From: Fuerstiella sp.
GTDB taxonomy: Bacteria; Planctomycetota; Planctomycetia; Planctomycetales; Planctomycetaceae
NCBI GenBank assembly: GCA_029247265.1
Contig: JAQWLN010000044.1
Location: 1-58,034, forward strand
Reading direction: 5' to 3'
DNA length: 58,034 nt
In this document: piece by piece, positions 1 to 8,689 of the stretch
How positions within the stretch are numbered: position 1 is the first letter of the stretch
How the letters are laid out: the number at the start of each line of letters is the position of its first letter
Translations under genes and position numbers: made by a program
Notes under the pieces: generated by a model
Database searches by the model: none
What the model was told of the DNA's origin: nothing
Seen by the model: the letters and a program-made list of their open reading frames with translations, nothing else

Positions 1-161
1 AAGCCATTCAGGACGTTCTTGCATTGCCGACGACCAAGCGTGGCCGAGATCAGGTGAAGAAAAAAAGACTCTCACCTGGCGTGAAGAAGTGGATGAAGCA
101 TCTCGACGAAAAAAACTCTCCAGAAGAATCCAAAACAAAGCGTAAAAAGAAGAACGGTTGA
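1..161 (+). CDS. C-terminal end of an unidentified protein (5' truncated by window edge)
   Basis: An open frame enters from the left edge (first full codon at base 3) and stops with TGA at 159-161. It gives about 52 residues ending in a strongly basic, lysine-rich tail (KTKRKKKNG). Codon use looks coding, but nothing identifies the family. The tail could bind nucleic acid, which is inference only. It lies upstream of the recombinase in what is probably the same integrated element. Confidence 0.5.
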   Translation, partial: AIQDVLALPTTKRGRDQVKKKRLSPGVKKWMKHLDEKNSPEESKTKRKKKNG

Positions 162-473
162 CAAATCATGCTTTGTGTTGGCAAACTGAAAGACACTGGG
201 AACGGGGGGGCAACCCCGAACCCAGCTGACCAACACGCCTTTGTAGTAGAAAGACGGTGGCTGCCGTGCATGCTATGCACTGGATTCATTGCTCGCAAAC
301 GCACATTCCGCGTTCGCATCATCGCGCGAGTGTTTCCCGCATCCATACGAACTGCGGAGTCAGTACGCGCACAAATGGGGACATCTTTCGAGGTGTGTCT
401 GGTCAACCGATTCCCGGGGAGGTTGTCTCCCCCGGGCCGGTATTCCTCAAAGTCGCCACGTGGAAACTTGACG
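162..473. other. Intergenic stretch with one strong hairpin
   Basis: No convincing gene is seen here. A GC-rich hairpin lies at 413-436: CCCGGGGAG, a five-base loop, then CTCCCCCGGG with one bulged base. There is no T tail, so it is not a classical terminator. Confidence 0.3.
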
Positions 474-722
474 ATGACCCGCACATTGACGAGGAGCGCC
501 GGAATCCTCAGCGACGCGGAATTCCGCGCCGCCGTTTCCGGGGCTGAGCGATTTCTGCGCGAGGCAAGCGAACGGGACCGGCAGCGCACGAATGCCGAAT
601 CTGTTGACGGGCCGAGCAACCCAATTGACGCCAAACAGGCAGTTCCGAATACGAACCCGATGTGGGAATCTACAGATCGTAATTCTAGATGCGAATTTTC
701 GATTCTACTCACAGCGCGATAA
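474..722 (+). CDS. Possible small protein upstream of the recombinase
   Basis: This ATG-initiated frame codes for 82 residues. The first 40 or so have GC-rich third positions like neighbouring genes and look helical (SDAEFRAAVSGAERFLRE); the rest is polar. No clear ribosome-binding site precedes the ATG, and the family is not recognised. A small accessory protein beside a recombinase, such as an excision factor, would fit the position. The sequence itself does not show that role. It may be non-coding. Confidence 0.3.
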   Translation: MTRTLTRSAGILSDAEFRAAVSGAERFLREASERDRQRTNAESVDGPSNPIDAKQAVPNTNPMWESTDRNSRCEFSILLTAR

Positions 723-801
723 CTCGCCGGAGCGAGCACCGGGGCACCATCACCCGGCTTACCGCTTTTTCTTTTCTGATGGTTGTGGATGGGAGTTCGT
801 T

Positions 802-2247
802 GTGGCGAGTGTAAACAAGGACTCAAAGGGCTGGCGGATCCGCTTCGTCGACGCGAACGGAAGCCGGCGCACGTTGCGCCCGGGGAAAGTCAACAAGTCG
901 AAGGCCGAGACGATTGGACGACATGTCGACGAACTGAATTCCTCCCGGTCATCAGGGCTGGCTATCGACCGTCAAACGTCGCTGTGGCTGGCTGAGATTG
1001 GCAAGACCATGCACAAGAAGCTGGTGGCCGCGGGCTTGGTTGATCCTCTCGTTGAGACACTCGACACATCGGAGCCAGTGGAACGAAAGCTTTTGAGCGA
1101 AGCCATCGATTACCACATTGCCAGAGGCCGGACGCTGAAAGGCCGTCATGCCTCACCGGGAACGGTCAGGAAGTGGCAGGCTGCCGCCAAACATCTGAAG
1201 GATTACTTCGGCACACGCCCAATTGATGGCGTCACGGTGGAAGATGCCGAACAATTCCGTGACTGGCTTGGGGAAAAGGTGATTCAAACGACAGGAAAGC
1301 CATGGTCTGAAAACAGCATTCGTAGTGTTATCGCATCGACCAAGATGTTCTTCAATGCCGCAAAACGTCGGAAGTGGATCGACACAAACCCCTTTGAAAA
1401 CGAGATTTCCGATACTCAGGAGAACAAAGAACGCAGTGTTCACGTGAACAGAGAGACGGCTGCTTTAGTGATGGCTGCATGTCCGGATACCCAGTGGAAG
1501 CTGATGTTTGCCCTTTGGAGATTCGCCGGCCTGCGGAAGATGGAAATCTACGGCCTGCGGTGGGAACACGTCCTTTGGGATGAGTGCCTCATGGTCGTTC
1601 CGTCCAGCAAGACGGCACACCACGCCGGCTGTGAGGAACGCATCCTGCCGATTGCAGAGATCCTGCCGTATCTGGAACAGGCGTTCGACGAAGCTGAGGA
1701 AGGCACAGAGCGGATCATCACTCGCTACGACAGGTCGAACAGCAATCTCGACAAGCCGTTCAAACAGATCGTCATCAATGCCGGTGTGGTTCCATGGCCG
1801 AAAGCGTTCCAAAACCTTCGTGCCAGCTGTGAGACCGACTGGCTGGATTGGGTCGGACCAAACGGCGAAAGGAACTCAGCACACGTCGTCGCAAGCTGGG
1901 TCGGGCACAGCATCCAGGTCCAGAACAAGCACTACGCTCAAGTGGACCGTCATCACTTTGAACAGTTCAACCGAGCGGTGGCCCCGCAGGTGGCCCAGCA
2001 GACAGGCGAACACGGCGGAACAGGCAAGAACGACATCAGGGAAGAAACGGAGAGGAGTAGCGTTTTGCCTGCCTCTTCGTCTCTGTTCCCTTCTGTGCGT
2101 ATCGAATCAGTTACCCCGCAGGGACTTGAACCCCAACTTACAGAACCAGAATCTGTCGTGCTACCGATTACACCACGGGGTAATGTGGTGACTTCTGTCA
2201 CTGAAGTGCGGCAATCTATCAACGCCTCCCGGCGATGTAAAGAATGA
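802..2247 (+). CDS. Tyrosine-type site-specific recombinase (integrase)
   Basis: Integrases of this family cut and rejoin DNA at attachment sites through a tyrosine nucleophile. The protein has an N-terminal SAM-like DNA-binding region (SPGTVRKWQAAAKHLKDYF) and a catalytic domain. Visible catalytic elements are the first Arg in FAGLRKMEI, the Lys in SSKTAHH, the second box in FQNLRAS, GH in WVGHS and the Tyr in NKHYAQV. The GTG at 802 was chosen because GGGAG lies six bases upstream; the frame is open further upstream (to 592) but that part does not look coding. The catalytic domain ends near base 1980. The frame then runs on through an antisense tRNA-Gln gene (2111-2182), so its last residues are read from tRNA sequence. 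This suggests the element integrated at that tRNA and the integrase borrowed its 3' end from the target. The rest of the element lies to the left, outside the window. Confidence 0.85.
   Translation: MASVNKDSKGWRIRFVDANGSRRTLRPGKVNKSKAETIGRHVDELNSSRSSGLAIDRQTSLWLAEIGKTMHKKLVAAGLVDPLVETLDTSEPVERKLLSEAIDYHIARGRTLKGRHASPGTVRKWQAAAKHLKDYFGTRPIDGVTVEDAEQFRDWLGEKVIQTTGKPWSENSIRSVIASTKMFFNAAKRRKWIDTNPFENEISDTQENKERSVHVNRETAALVMAACPDTQWKLMFALWRFAGLRKMEIYGLRWEHVLWDECLMVVPSSKTAHHAGCEERILPIAEILPYLEQAFDEAEEGTERIITRYDRSNSNLDKPFKQIVINAGVVPWPKAFQNLRASCETDWLDWVGPNGERNSAHVVASWVGHSIQVQNKHYAQVDRHHFEQFNRAVAPQVAQQTGEHGGTGKNDIREETERSSVLPASSSLFPSVRIESVTPQGLEPQLTEPESVVLPITPRGNVVTSVTEVRQSINASRRCKE
2111..2182 (-). tRNA. 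tRNA-Gln (anticodon CUG)
   Basis: The reverse complement folds into a full cloverleaf. The acceptor is TACCCCG/CGGGGTA, the D stem GTGT/GCAC with an AATCGGTA loop, the anticodon stem ACAGA/TCTGT with loop TTCTGGT (anticodon CTG), and the T stem TGGGG/CCCTG with loop TTCAAGT. The discriminator base is A and no CCA is encoded. The gene lies antisense inside the 3' end of the recombinase reading frame, as expected for an integration target. Confidence 0.9.
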
Positions 2248-2466
2248 AAGCCGCTGTGTTTTGCTGCATTTTCGACACAGGAGGGCGCCGCAGGTTCTGG
2301 ACGGTCACCAGCTTTTTACGCATTTATTTCGCACATTTTTTGCATGTCTCCAACGCCAACGCGAATTTCTTTCAGATACGCTTTCATTTCTTGTGCTAAT
2401 CCCGTCTCATCCGGGAATGTAAATCGTCTTTGTCCGCTTCCTGATAACGTTGGACCGAGCAATATC

Positions 2467-2853
2467 ATGGTCGAGAATTCAGACTCCAGCAACGACGGTG
2501 GCTCAGGCGCGGCACAATATGCGCTGACTGAAGATGGAATTCTCAAGGTCTACAGTGTCGGGGAAACGACTGTCCTCGGTTTTGGTGGCCATGAGGTGCC
2601 TTCGGAATTTAATGCGGCTCATTACCGAGCGGCGATCACGGACCTGCTGGTCGGGAACAACTGTCAGACCGTGGCATTTGATCTGACCGGCGTTAAGTTT
2701 GTTCCCAGCGGAATGCTGGGGCTCTGGATTTCCCTCAGGCAAATGGAATCAGGTCCCGTCGTGCAGGTCTTCAATCCCTGCGATGACGTACAGGAAGTGC
2801 TGCAGGTCACGAACCTGAACACGATGATCGAAGTCCGCGAAGTGGATGTTTGA
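2467..2853 (+). CDS. STAS-domain protein (anti-sigma factor antagonist type)
   Basis: This is a 128-residue single-domain STAS protein of the SpoIIAA/RsbV type. In characterised systems such proteins bind an RsbW-like kinase in the dephosphorylated state and free a sigma factor or other partner. The core strand-helix reads VAFDLTGVKFVPSGMLG, with Ser81 at the usual phosphorylation position. The ATG at 2467 fits the domain size; the frame is open to 2344 but the extra N-terminus is not STAS-like. No kinase or sigma factor is adjacent. An RsbW-like ATPase lies 39 kb away at 41655, but a partnership is speculative. Confidence 0.8.
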   Translation: MVENSDSSNDGGSGAAQYALTEDGILKVYSVGETTVLGFGGHEVPSEFNAAHYRAAITDLLVGNNCQTVAFDLTGVKFVPSGMLGLWISLRQMESGPVVQVFNPCDDVQEVLQVTNLNTMIEVREVDV

Positions 2854-2898
2854 CGGTCAGTGAGTTTGCCCCGAGGCCCCGGTAGAATCCGTTGAGGC

Positions 2899-4230
2899 CT
2901 ATTTTGCAGCCAGTGACACGCGTCGGATTTCGTGGTCGTTACGAATGATGATGTGTTTGTTGGCGTACGCCGGCATGACCCAGTTCACAAGTGCGTCCGC
3001 AAATCGGCGAGGTCCGTAGCCGCACTGAGTATCCGGTTCGATCAGTTTTGTGCGGTCGATCAGTTGCGGACCTTCGGGTGAAAACTGCATGATCATTAAT
3101 TCGCCAAGATCATTGTTCACAAAGTAGCGATCGCCGTTCTTCACCCAGAACATAGACCCCCAGCGTCCCTGCCGAGTCAGCTCTGTATTTTCCCAGATAC
3201 GTTCTCCGTCACTCAGCTGCAAACCTCGCAATTCACCATAACTGCAGGTTCCGTAAAAGTGGTCGCCCTGCACAATGGGCGTTGTGATGACGGCGTGCAG
3301 ACTTTTCGTCTGCTTCGGTTTTTCACCACTGCCCCCGTTTTTCCACAGCATCTCCGCAGAACTGGCGCCGGCTTTCACCAGCATTGATCCGTCATAGAAC
3401 CCGCTGACCAGCAGCCGATTTCCGGGCAGCAAGACGGGACGTCCGAGAGCCATGTTTGATTTTGCGTTGAAGGGCACTTCCCACAGAATTGTGCCGTCAA
3501 CGGGATTCATGGCTGAAAGTTTTTCCTTGTGCCACTGAACCAGTTGTGGTGTGCCGGCGATCTCAAAGATTTCCGGCGCGCTGTATGGCAAATCATAACC
3601 GGCAGGAAGCGATTTCCATTTTTCTTCGCCCGTTGTTTTATCCAGAGCCCGTAGCAGTCCGTCGGATCCGCCACAGGCAAAGATGACCGTGTCTTTCCAG
3701 AGGATCGGAGATGCCGACACGGCGAATATGGGCACCTGTGCGTCGAACGATTCCAACGCGTCATGTTCCCAGATGATCTTTCCCGTCGGAGCGTCCGTGC
3801 AGTGAATTCGTCCCGTTGCGCCAATCGTGTAGACTCGATCACCATCCACCAGCGGTGTGGCTCGGGGGCCGGTCGCGTACGAATGCAGCTGACGACGGTA
3901 ATGCGTTTGCCATTCGTGTTGCCAGATGACGTCGCCGGTTTCTTCATCCAGGCACAACAGACGTTCTAACGCTTCCAGAGTTTTCGTTTCCGGTTGTGGT
4001 CGGTAGTCCGTCACGAAAATGCGTCCGTCGGCGACGACCGGTCCCGAGTAGCCGGAACCGATGTTGACGGTCCACGTCGGTTGCAGACCACCTTCGGGGA
4101 ACTGGTCAAGGACACCGGATTCGTTCCAATTGCATTGCCGATCGTTGCCGGACCATTGAGTCCAGTCGTCGGCAGCGGCAGTGTTCGCGAAGATAGCCAG
4201 GACCAGACAGAACATGAATCTCGACAACAT
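2899..4230 (-). CDS. Secreted PQQ-like beta-propeller repeat protein
   Basis: A 443-residue protein with a signal peptide (MLSRFMFCLVLAIFANTAAA, then DDWTQWSG). Repeated blades of the pyrrolo-quinoline-quinone type follow, for example LCLDEETGDVIWQHEW, DAPTGKIIWEHD and LDKTTGEEKWKS. Such outer proteins are very common in Planctomycetes, usually without demonstrated cofactor or substrate. No heme motif or obvious catalytic residues are visible. It may be a scaffold rather than a dehydrogenase. It is oriented like the DUF1501 gene upstream, with a 300-base gap. Confidence 0.85.
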   Translation of the reverse strand: MLSRFMFCLVLAIFANTAAADDWTQWSGNDRQCNWNESGVLDQFPEGGLQPTWTVNIGSGYSGPVVADGRIFVTDYRPQPETKTLEALERLLCLDEETGDVIWQHEWQTHYRRQLHSYATGPRATPLVDGDRVYTIGATGRIHCTDAPTGKIIWEHDALESFDAQVPIFAVSASPILWKDTVIFACGGSDGLLRALDKTTGEEKWKSLPAGYDLPYSAPEIFEIAGTPQLVQWHKEKLSAMNPVDGTILWEVPFNAKSNMALGRPVLLPGNRLLVSGFYDGSMLVKAGASSAEMLWKNGGSGEKPKQTKSLHAVITTPIVQGDHFYGTCSYGELRGLQLSDGERIWENTELTRQGRWGSMFWVKNGDRYFVNNDLGELMIMQFSPEGPQLIDRTKLIEPDTQCGYGPRRFADALVNWVMPAYANKHIIIRNDHEIRRVSLAAK

Positions 4231-4533
4231 GGCAGTTTCTTTCAGGCTTCGTGGCAGCAGGTAGCAGGTGTCTCACAATTCTAAACCGGAAGTGCTTGTG
4301 AGGTATCTGTGGCGAGCGTTTTTCTGAAAACAACGACCGGTTTCGCAGGCATCTTTGAAGCAACAACTGCCAGCGGTTCAGCAGCTTCCGACAGCGAATT
4401 ACGCTGATCCATGGCTCCGAAAAACGTTTTCACGCGGGCTCCGTGTGCTTCCCACGCGCCCCGACGATTCACGTGTATTCGTAAGCTGGTCGAGCGGTAG
4501 CTCGCATAAACCGTCGAAGACGGGCGGCCGGCA
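4231..4533. other. Intergenic gap
   Basis: About 300 bases lie between the DUF1501 gene and the propeller gene, both on the minus strand. Open frames here look like shadows. No promoter, terminator or RNA could be supported. Confidence 0.3.
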
Positions 4534-5889
4534 TCACGACAGAATTGTGTTGATGACACGTCCCTTGGGCACGACTTCATAGGGCCGGCCCAGCGAATCC
4601 GTAATCTGAGTCGCTGCATCGATACCCAGCAGGTGATACATCGTTGTGATCACGTCGCCAGGACTGACGGGCGATTCTGCGGGTGTCGCTCCCTGGCGAT
4701 CACTTGCGCCAAAGACGAAGCCCTGACGGATACCCGCACCGGCAAGCATCACGGTGTAGCAGGAATTCCAGTGGTCCCGTCCGGCGTTGGCGTTGATTTT
4801 GGGCGTGCGTCCGAAGTCTCCCAGAACGGCGACCAGGGTCCGGTCCAGCATGTTGCGGTCGGTCAGGTCCTGCAGCAAGCTGCTGCAGGCTGCGTCGAAT
4901 TCGGGCAGCAGACGTGTCTTCAGACTGGTGAAGTTGTTGCCATGAGTATCCCACGTGGCGTTCGCGTCGGGCGCCCATGACAGCGTGACGAAGCGTGTTC
5001 CGGATTCCAGCAGCCGTCGAGCCAGCAGCGTGCTCTGACCGTAGATGTTTCGTCCGTAGCTGGCGCGCGTGGTGGCTGATTCTTTTTCCAGGTCAAAGGC
5101 GTCCTGCGTCGTGTTCGATGTCAGCAATTCGAAGGCCTGTGACTGAAAATCGTCGATCGCAGAAATGGATAGGTCATTTTGCACCTGAAGTCCGTTGCCC
5201 AGTCCTGTCAGTAATTCGCTGCGATTCTGCAGGCGGTTGCGGGACACCGCTTCCGGCAGATCGAGATTTTCGACATGGAAGTCGGCGGCATCCGGATTGT
5301 TGAGCACCCAGAACGGATCGAATGTCTGTCCCATTAAGCCTCCCAGAAAACCGGGTTGCAGTGGCCCGGCGGCACCTTCCTTTGTCTTGTATGGCAGGGC
5401 CACGTACGGCAGAGTACGATTTGCAGGAGGTCGGAAACGGGCCAGCACAGATCCCGGGGAAGGTCGGTCAGTCGGTTGTGCGCCGCCACCCAGTTCACCT
5501 CGGTCATGACCTGTAAGGGCGGCATAGACGGCAGCGGCGTGAGAGTTGTTGACGCTGTGGTTCATCGAACGAATCAGCGTCGTGCGGTGCATGTGTTGCG
5601 CCAGCCGCGGCAGGTGCTCGCTGAGGGATACGCCAGGCAGACTGCTGTCGATCGGCTGAAAATCGCCGCGAATCTCTGATGGCGCATCCGGCTTCAGGTC
5701 CCACATGTCCAAATGGCTGGGGCCGCCGTTGAGGAACAGAACGATGCAGCGATCGGCACGGGGCGTCAGCCCGGACGCTGTAGCGGATGCGGCGGTCCCG
5801 AGAACTCCCGACAGACCTGCTGTGCCAAGTTGCAGCAGGTGGCGTCGCCGTCCGATGCGCGCGTGTCGTTGATGCCGTGAAGCCATCAA
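4534..5889 (-). CDS. DUF1501 family protein
   Basis: A 451-residue DUF1501 protein, a family related to the alkaline phosphatase/sulfatase fold. It is usually paired in Planctomycetes with a PSD1 cytochrome. The N-terminus resembles a Tat leader (RRRHLLQLGTAGLSGVLG). Family motifs are visible: FLNGGPSHLDMWDLKPDAP, SMNHSVNNSHAAAVYAAL, YGRNIYGQSTLLARRLLESG, and a C-terminal VLGDFGRTPKIN with HWNSCYTVMLAGAG. No PSD1 gene is adjacent here; the window's only PSD1 gene is 24 kb away. Biochemical function is unknown. Confidence 0.9.
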   Translation of the reverse strand: MMASRHQRHARIGRRRHLLQLGTAGLSGVLGTAASATASGLTPRADRCIVLFLNGGPSHLDMWDLKPDAPSEIRGDFQPIDSSLPGVSLSEHLPRLAQHMHRTTLIRSMNHSVNNSHAAAVYAALTGHDRGELGGGAQPTDRPSPGSVLARFRPPANRTLPYVALPYKTKEGAAGPLQPGFLGGLMGQTFDPFWVLNNPDAADFHVENLDLPEAVSRNRLQNRSELLTGLGNGLQVQNDLSISAIDDFQSQAFELLTSNTTQDAFDLEKESATTRASYGRNIYGQSTLLARRLLESGTRFVTLSWAPDANATWDTHGNNFTSLKTRLLPEFDAACSSLLQDLTDRNMLDRTLVAVLGDFGRTPKINANAGRDHWNSCYTVMLAGAGIRQGFVFGASDRQGATPAESPVSPGDVITTMYHLLGIDAATQITDSLGRPYEVVPKGRVINTILS

Positions 5890-6066
5890 TTGCCCTTCCT
5901 GACGAAATTACGGTTCCGCAGCCGGCGATTGTACTTCAGGCGGAGACTGCTCAACAGCGTAACTCCTTTCTCCAGTAGAGATGCTGCCCGTTCCTGTCAC
6001 TCTATGTTGCGCCGGGAGCGTTGGTAACGCTCTGTCAGGGGACCAGTGTGGCCTGCCGCCGGGACT

Positions 6067-6573
6067 CTACCGGGCAATGAAAATATTTGTCGCGTCGATT
6101 CGCAATCGATCACCGTCCATCGAGCCGAGACCTTTGACGATCACCATCTGCTTTTCTTTGACATCGAAGAGCTCACGACTGTCGATGGGGGTGACGGTGC
6201 CGTCGTCATCATGAAATCGGATGGCGGCAACATAGTCGTCGATGTCACGGCTGCAGAACGGGCAGGCATGCGGATCGTGGTCGTCATCCCCATCATGCCC
6301 GGTGGCGTCGGTCAGCACAAACGCGGCCTTGCCGACTTCCCATGGGGGCATCTCACCCGCCCAGATTCGGCCGCGCAGAACGACCTCGGTTTCGGCGACA
6401 GCGTCCGGTTCCATCAGCAATTTGCGAATCTTGCTGACGGACGTCTGTTCCGTCGGCGCGGACGACAGGACAAGCTTTTGACGCAGAGCCAGGGCTTCAC
6501 GGTCCACGGCGTCGCCACAGCCGACAGTCGTTGCAGCGGACATCAAGGCGACGAACAGGATCCCGTGTCTCAC
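6067..6573 (-). CDS. Lipoprotein with CPFC motif, partner of the His/Asp-rich lipoprotein
   Basis: A 168-residue protein. The GTG at 6573 was chosen because GGAGGAG lies just upstream, overlapping the TAG stop of the preceding gene, so the two are translationally coupled. The N-terminus is a lipoprotein signal (ALMSAATTVGC as lipobox). The body has an OB-fold-like stretch (TEVVLRGRIWAGEMPPWEVGKAAFVL). It is followed by a metal-ligand cluster, HDGDDDHDPHACPFCSRD, and ends in a strand-rich region (QMVIVKGLGSMDGDRLRIDATN). I do not recognise a named family. The CPFC motif with adjacent His and Asp suggests metal binding, possibly receiving metal from its neighbour; this is inference. Confidence 0.7.
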   Translation of the reverse strand: MRHGILFVALMSAATTVGCGDAVDREALALRQKLVLSSAPTEQTSVSKIRKLLMEPDAVAETEVVLRGRIWAGEMPPWEVGKAAFVLTDATGHDGDDDHDPHACPFCSRDIDDYVAAIRFHDDDGTVTPIDSRELFDVKEKQMVIVKGLGSMDGDRLRIDATNIFIAR

Positions 6574-6577
6574 TGGG

Positions 6578-7261
6578 CTACTCCTCCGTGTCCGACTTGC
6601 TTGATTCTGATTTTTCGCCGGCTTTGTCGTTGTCGTCATCATCATCGTGGCCTTCGACCTCGACCTCGTCGTGGTCGTCGTCATGCTTCTCATCATGGTC
6701 ACCATCTTCGTGGTCGTCATGATCGCCGTGCTTGTGATCTCCGTCTTCGTCGTGATCTCCATGTTCATGGCCGTGTTCGTCATCGTTTTTAAGTGCCGGG
6801 CCCGCGGCTGCCGTGATGGCGGTGATTGCCGCGTCAATTTTTTCCGAAACTTCGCTGTAGGCCGAACCTTCGTCTTCGCTGTGCATACTTTTGTCGACGG
6901 CGCCGAAGGCATCCAGTAGTGCTTCCACGTTGGACTCGATCGTCGCTTTCGCTTCGTCAGAAAGATGTGACTCGCCGGCAAGTTCAGAGACTTCTTCCAG
7001 CAAATGCCCAACGTCATGCAGCGGTCCATGAGCCGCTTCGCCGTCGTCTTTGGCAAATGCGTCACGCACCGTATCGCGCAGTTCCGTCAGTTCGTGCAGA
7101 GCCCCTCCCAGTGTTTCGGCATGCTCGTGTCCGTGTTCATGCTCGTGCTCGTGACTGGCCATCACCGGGGCCGGTTCTGGTTCTGATTGTTCAGCACAAC
7201 CGACAAAGACGACGACACTCAGAGAAAAGGCGGATGCAACAAGACCAGCGTTGGAAATCAT
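6578..7261 (-). CDS. Histidine/aspartate-rich lipoprotein, probable metal-binding
   Basis: A 227-residue protein with a lipoprotein signal (VVVFVGC). A His/Glu run (SHEHEHEHGHEHAE) follows, then a helical middle of about 100 residues with no low complexity, and a C-terminal tail of over 60 residues made almost only of His, Asp, Glu, Lys and Gly. The tails resemble metal-sponge segments of metal chaperones, but the folded middle was not matched to a family. It is the first gene of a two-gene operon with the CPFC lipoprotein; its stop codon overlaps that gene's Shine-Dalgarno. It probably sits on the outer face of a membrane and buffers zinc, copper or nickel, which is inference from composition. 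Confidence 0.75.
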   Translation of the reverse strand: MISNAGLVASAFSLSVVVFVGCAEQSEPEPAPVMASHEHEHEHGHEHAETLGGALHELTELRDTVRDAFAKDDGEAAHGPLHDVGHLLEEVSELAGESHLSDEAKATIESNVEALLDAFGAVDKSMHSEDEGSAYSEVSEKIDAAITAITAAAGPALKNDDEHGHEHGDHDEDGDHKHGDHDDHEDGDHDEKHDDDHDEVEVEGHDDDDDNDKAGEKSESSKSDTEE

Positions 7262-7474
7262 GAGTTTTGCTCGCGAGGTGGGGGCCCGTCACCGTGAAGG
7301 TGGACGGTGTCAGTGAAGAACGTTCCGTACAGTGCATTATCGCACTTCCGAAGTATACGCAGTGAGTGTCTCATTCGTTGACCGATAATCTTGTGGAATC
7401 GTCAGGTTATCAGAGTCTTTTTCCGGCGTTGACTGTGTTCTGTGTATCTCAATGGTCAAAAGCGGCAGCGGCCG

Positions 7475-8689
7475 TCAGTGCTGCAGATCGAAGTCTCCCG
7501 GAGTATTCAGGTCACCCGGATTTGTGGCAATTCGAGTTGCTGGCAACGGAGGAAGTTCCACCCGAGTGGTCCCCCCCGGAGCCCGTTTCACTGCCATGCC
7601 GTGCATCGCCTCCGTTTCCATTTCCGCGATCCATCTTCGCAGTGCGCTGGCATATTCCTGAGACAATTCGCCCTTTACAAGCTCTCTCAGGAACTCGGCG
7701 GCGCCATGGTCGGAAAGTTCGGCCTCTTCAGCAGACGCAAATCGTTTCGTGGGGTCCGGGTGCAGCAGCTTTCGCAGCAGCAAGATGAGCAGTTCGCTGT
7801 AGGCAAACGTGTCCAGTGGCAGCATTCCCGGAAGTCGTTCCAGGATGCCCTCTTTGGCCTTACGCAATTCCGAGTATTTGAGTCCGGCAAACGGCTTGGA
7901 ACCGGTCAGCATTTCCAGCAGCATATATCCCAGACTTGCAAGGTCCGATTGCGGAGACGCTCGAAATCCGGCCAGCACTTCCGGTGCTGCGTATTCAAGT
8001 GTGCACGGCTGTCCGGCCGGCGGTCTGCCGACCCAAAACGCCGAACCGATATCAATGAGCTTCACCTGGCCGGTACGTTTGACCATCACGTTGGATGGCT
8101 TCAGGTCGCAATGAATGATTCCTTCCCGATGCAGCGCTGAGACACCGGACAGGCATTCGCGAATAATGGCCACCGCCAGTCCCGGCTTCAGTCGGCAGTC
8201 GACTTCGCCCGTGGTCACAATTTCATCATTGAGCTGTTGCCAACGACCCTGAGTGACCGCATCGTGAACGATATCAAGAGTTTCGCGCCGCAGAATATGG
8301 AGTAGATCGAACCCATCGATCCACTCCATCTCCAGGTAAAAGACGCCATCTTCTTCAAGGAAGCCGTGGACGTCGACCAGGTGGTCATCCTGAATCCGGG
8401 CCGCCATCGAGGTGACCTCGGCAAGACGAAGCATCTCACGATCATACTTTTCGACCGTTCCAAACTGGTCGGGCGAAAAGAATTTCAACGCCAGCGGCAT
8501 GCGAAAACTGCCAGCTCCTCTGCGTTCCGTCAGAATGACGGTTCCCTGTCCACCTGTTCCCAGCGTCTTCAGAAAGGGGCGTTCCGTGCGCCAGCCGATC
8601 TGTTCACGCTTCAGCATCGACTGGTAGTCGGACAACCGTTGCTGCAACTGGTGCTGTGTCTGATTCGAGTTTTCTGGCGTCGCGCCCAC
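7475..8689 (-). CDS. Ser/Thr protein kinase, non-RD type
   Basis: A 404-residue soluble Hanks-type kinase. Visible elements are the glycine-rich loop GTGGQGTV (44-51), the ATP-anchoring Lys69 in LALKFF, the catalytic loop HCDLKPSN with Asp195, and DIGS in place of DFG (Asp213). The APE box is AAPEVL. The residue before the catalytic Asp is Cys, not Arg, so it belongs to the non-RD class, which often does not depend on activation-loop phosphorylation. There is no membrane segment or C-terminal sensor, only a short Pro-rich tail. The start is a GTG with weak ribosome-binding signal; the ATP-binding region supports it. No substrate is evident from neighbours. Confidence 0.85.
   Translation of the reverse strand: MGATPENSNQTQHQLQQRLSDYQSMLKREQIGWRTERPFLKTLGTGGQGTVILTERRGAGSFRMPLALKFFSPDQFGTVEKYDREMLRLAEVTSMAARIQDDHLVDVHGFLEEDGVFYLEMEWIDGFDLLHILRRETLDIVHDAVTQGRWQQLNDEIVTTGEVDCRLKPGLAVAIIRECLSGVSALHREGIIHCDLKPSNVMVKRTGQVKLIDIGSAFWVGRPPAGQPCTLEYAAPEVLAGFRASPQSDLASLGYMLLEMLTGSKPFAGLKYSELRKAKEGILERLPGMLPLDTFAYSELLILLLRKLLHPDPTKRFASAEEAELSDHGAAEFLRELVKGELSQEYASALRRWIAEMETEAMHGMAVKRAPGGTTRVELPPLPATRIATNPGDLNTPGDFDLQH

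Noticed and set aside
6578-6800. Short repeated CAT/GTC/TCG pattern that looks like a microsatellite
   Set aside because: It is the His/Asp codon run of the lipoprotein tail, not an independent repeat.
6574-7065. Minus-strand frame rich in Met/Thr upstream of the CPFC lipoprotein
   Set aside because: It is the out-of-frame reading of the His/Asp-rich gene; the real start is the GTG at 6573 with its own ribosome site.
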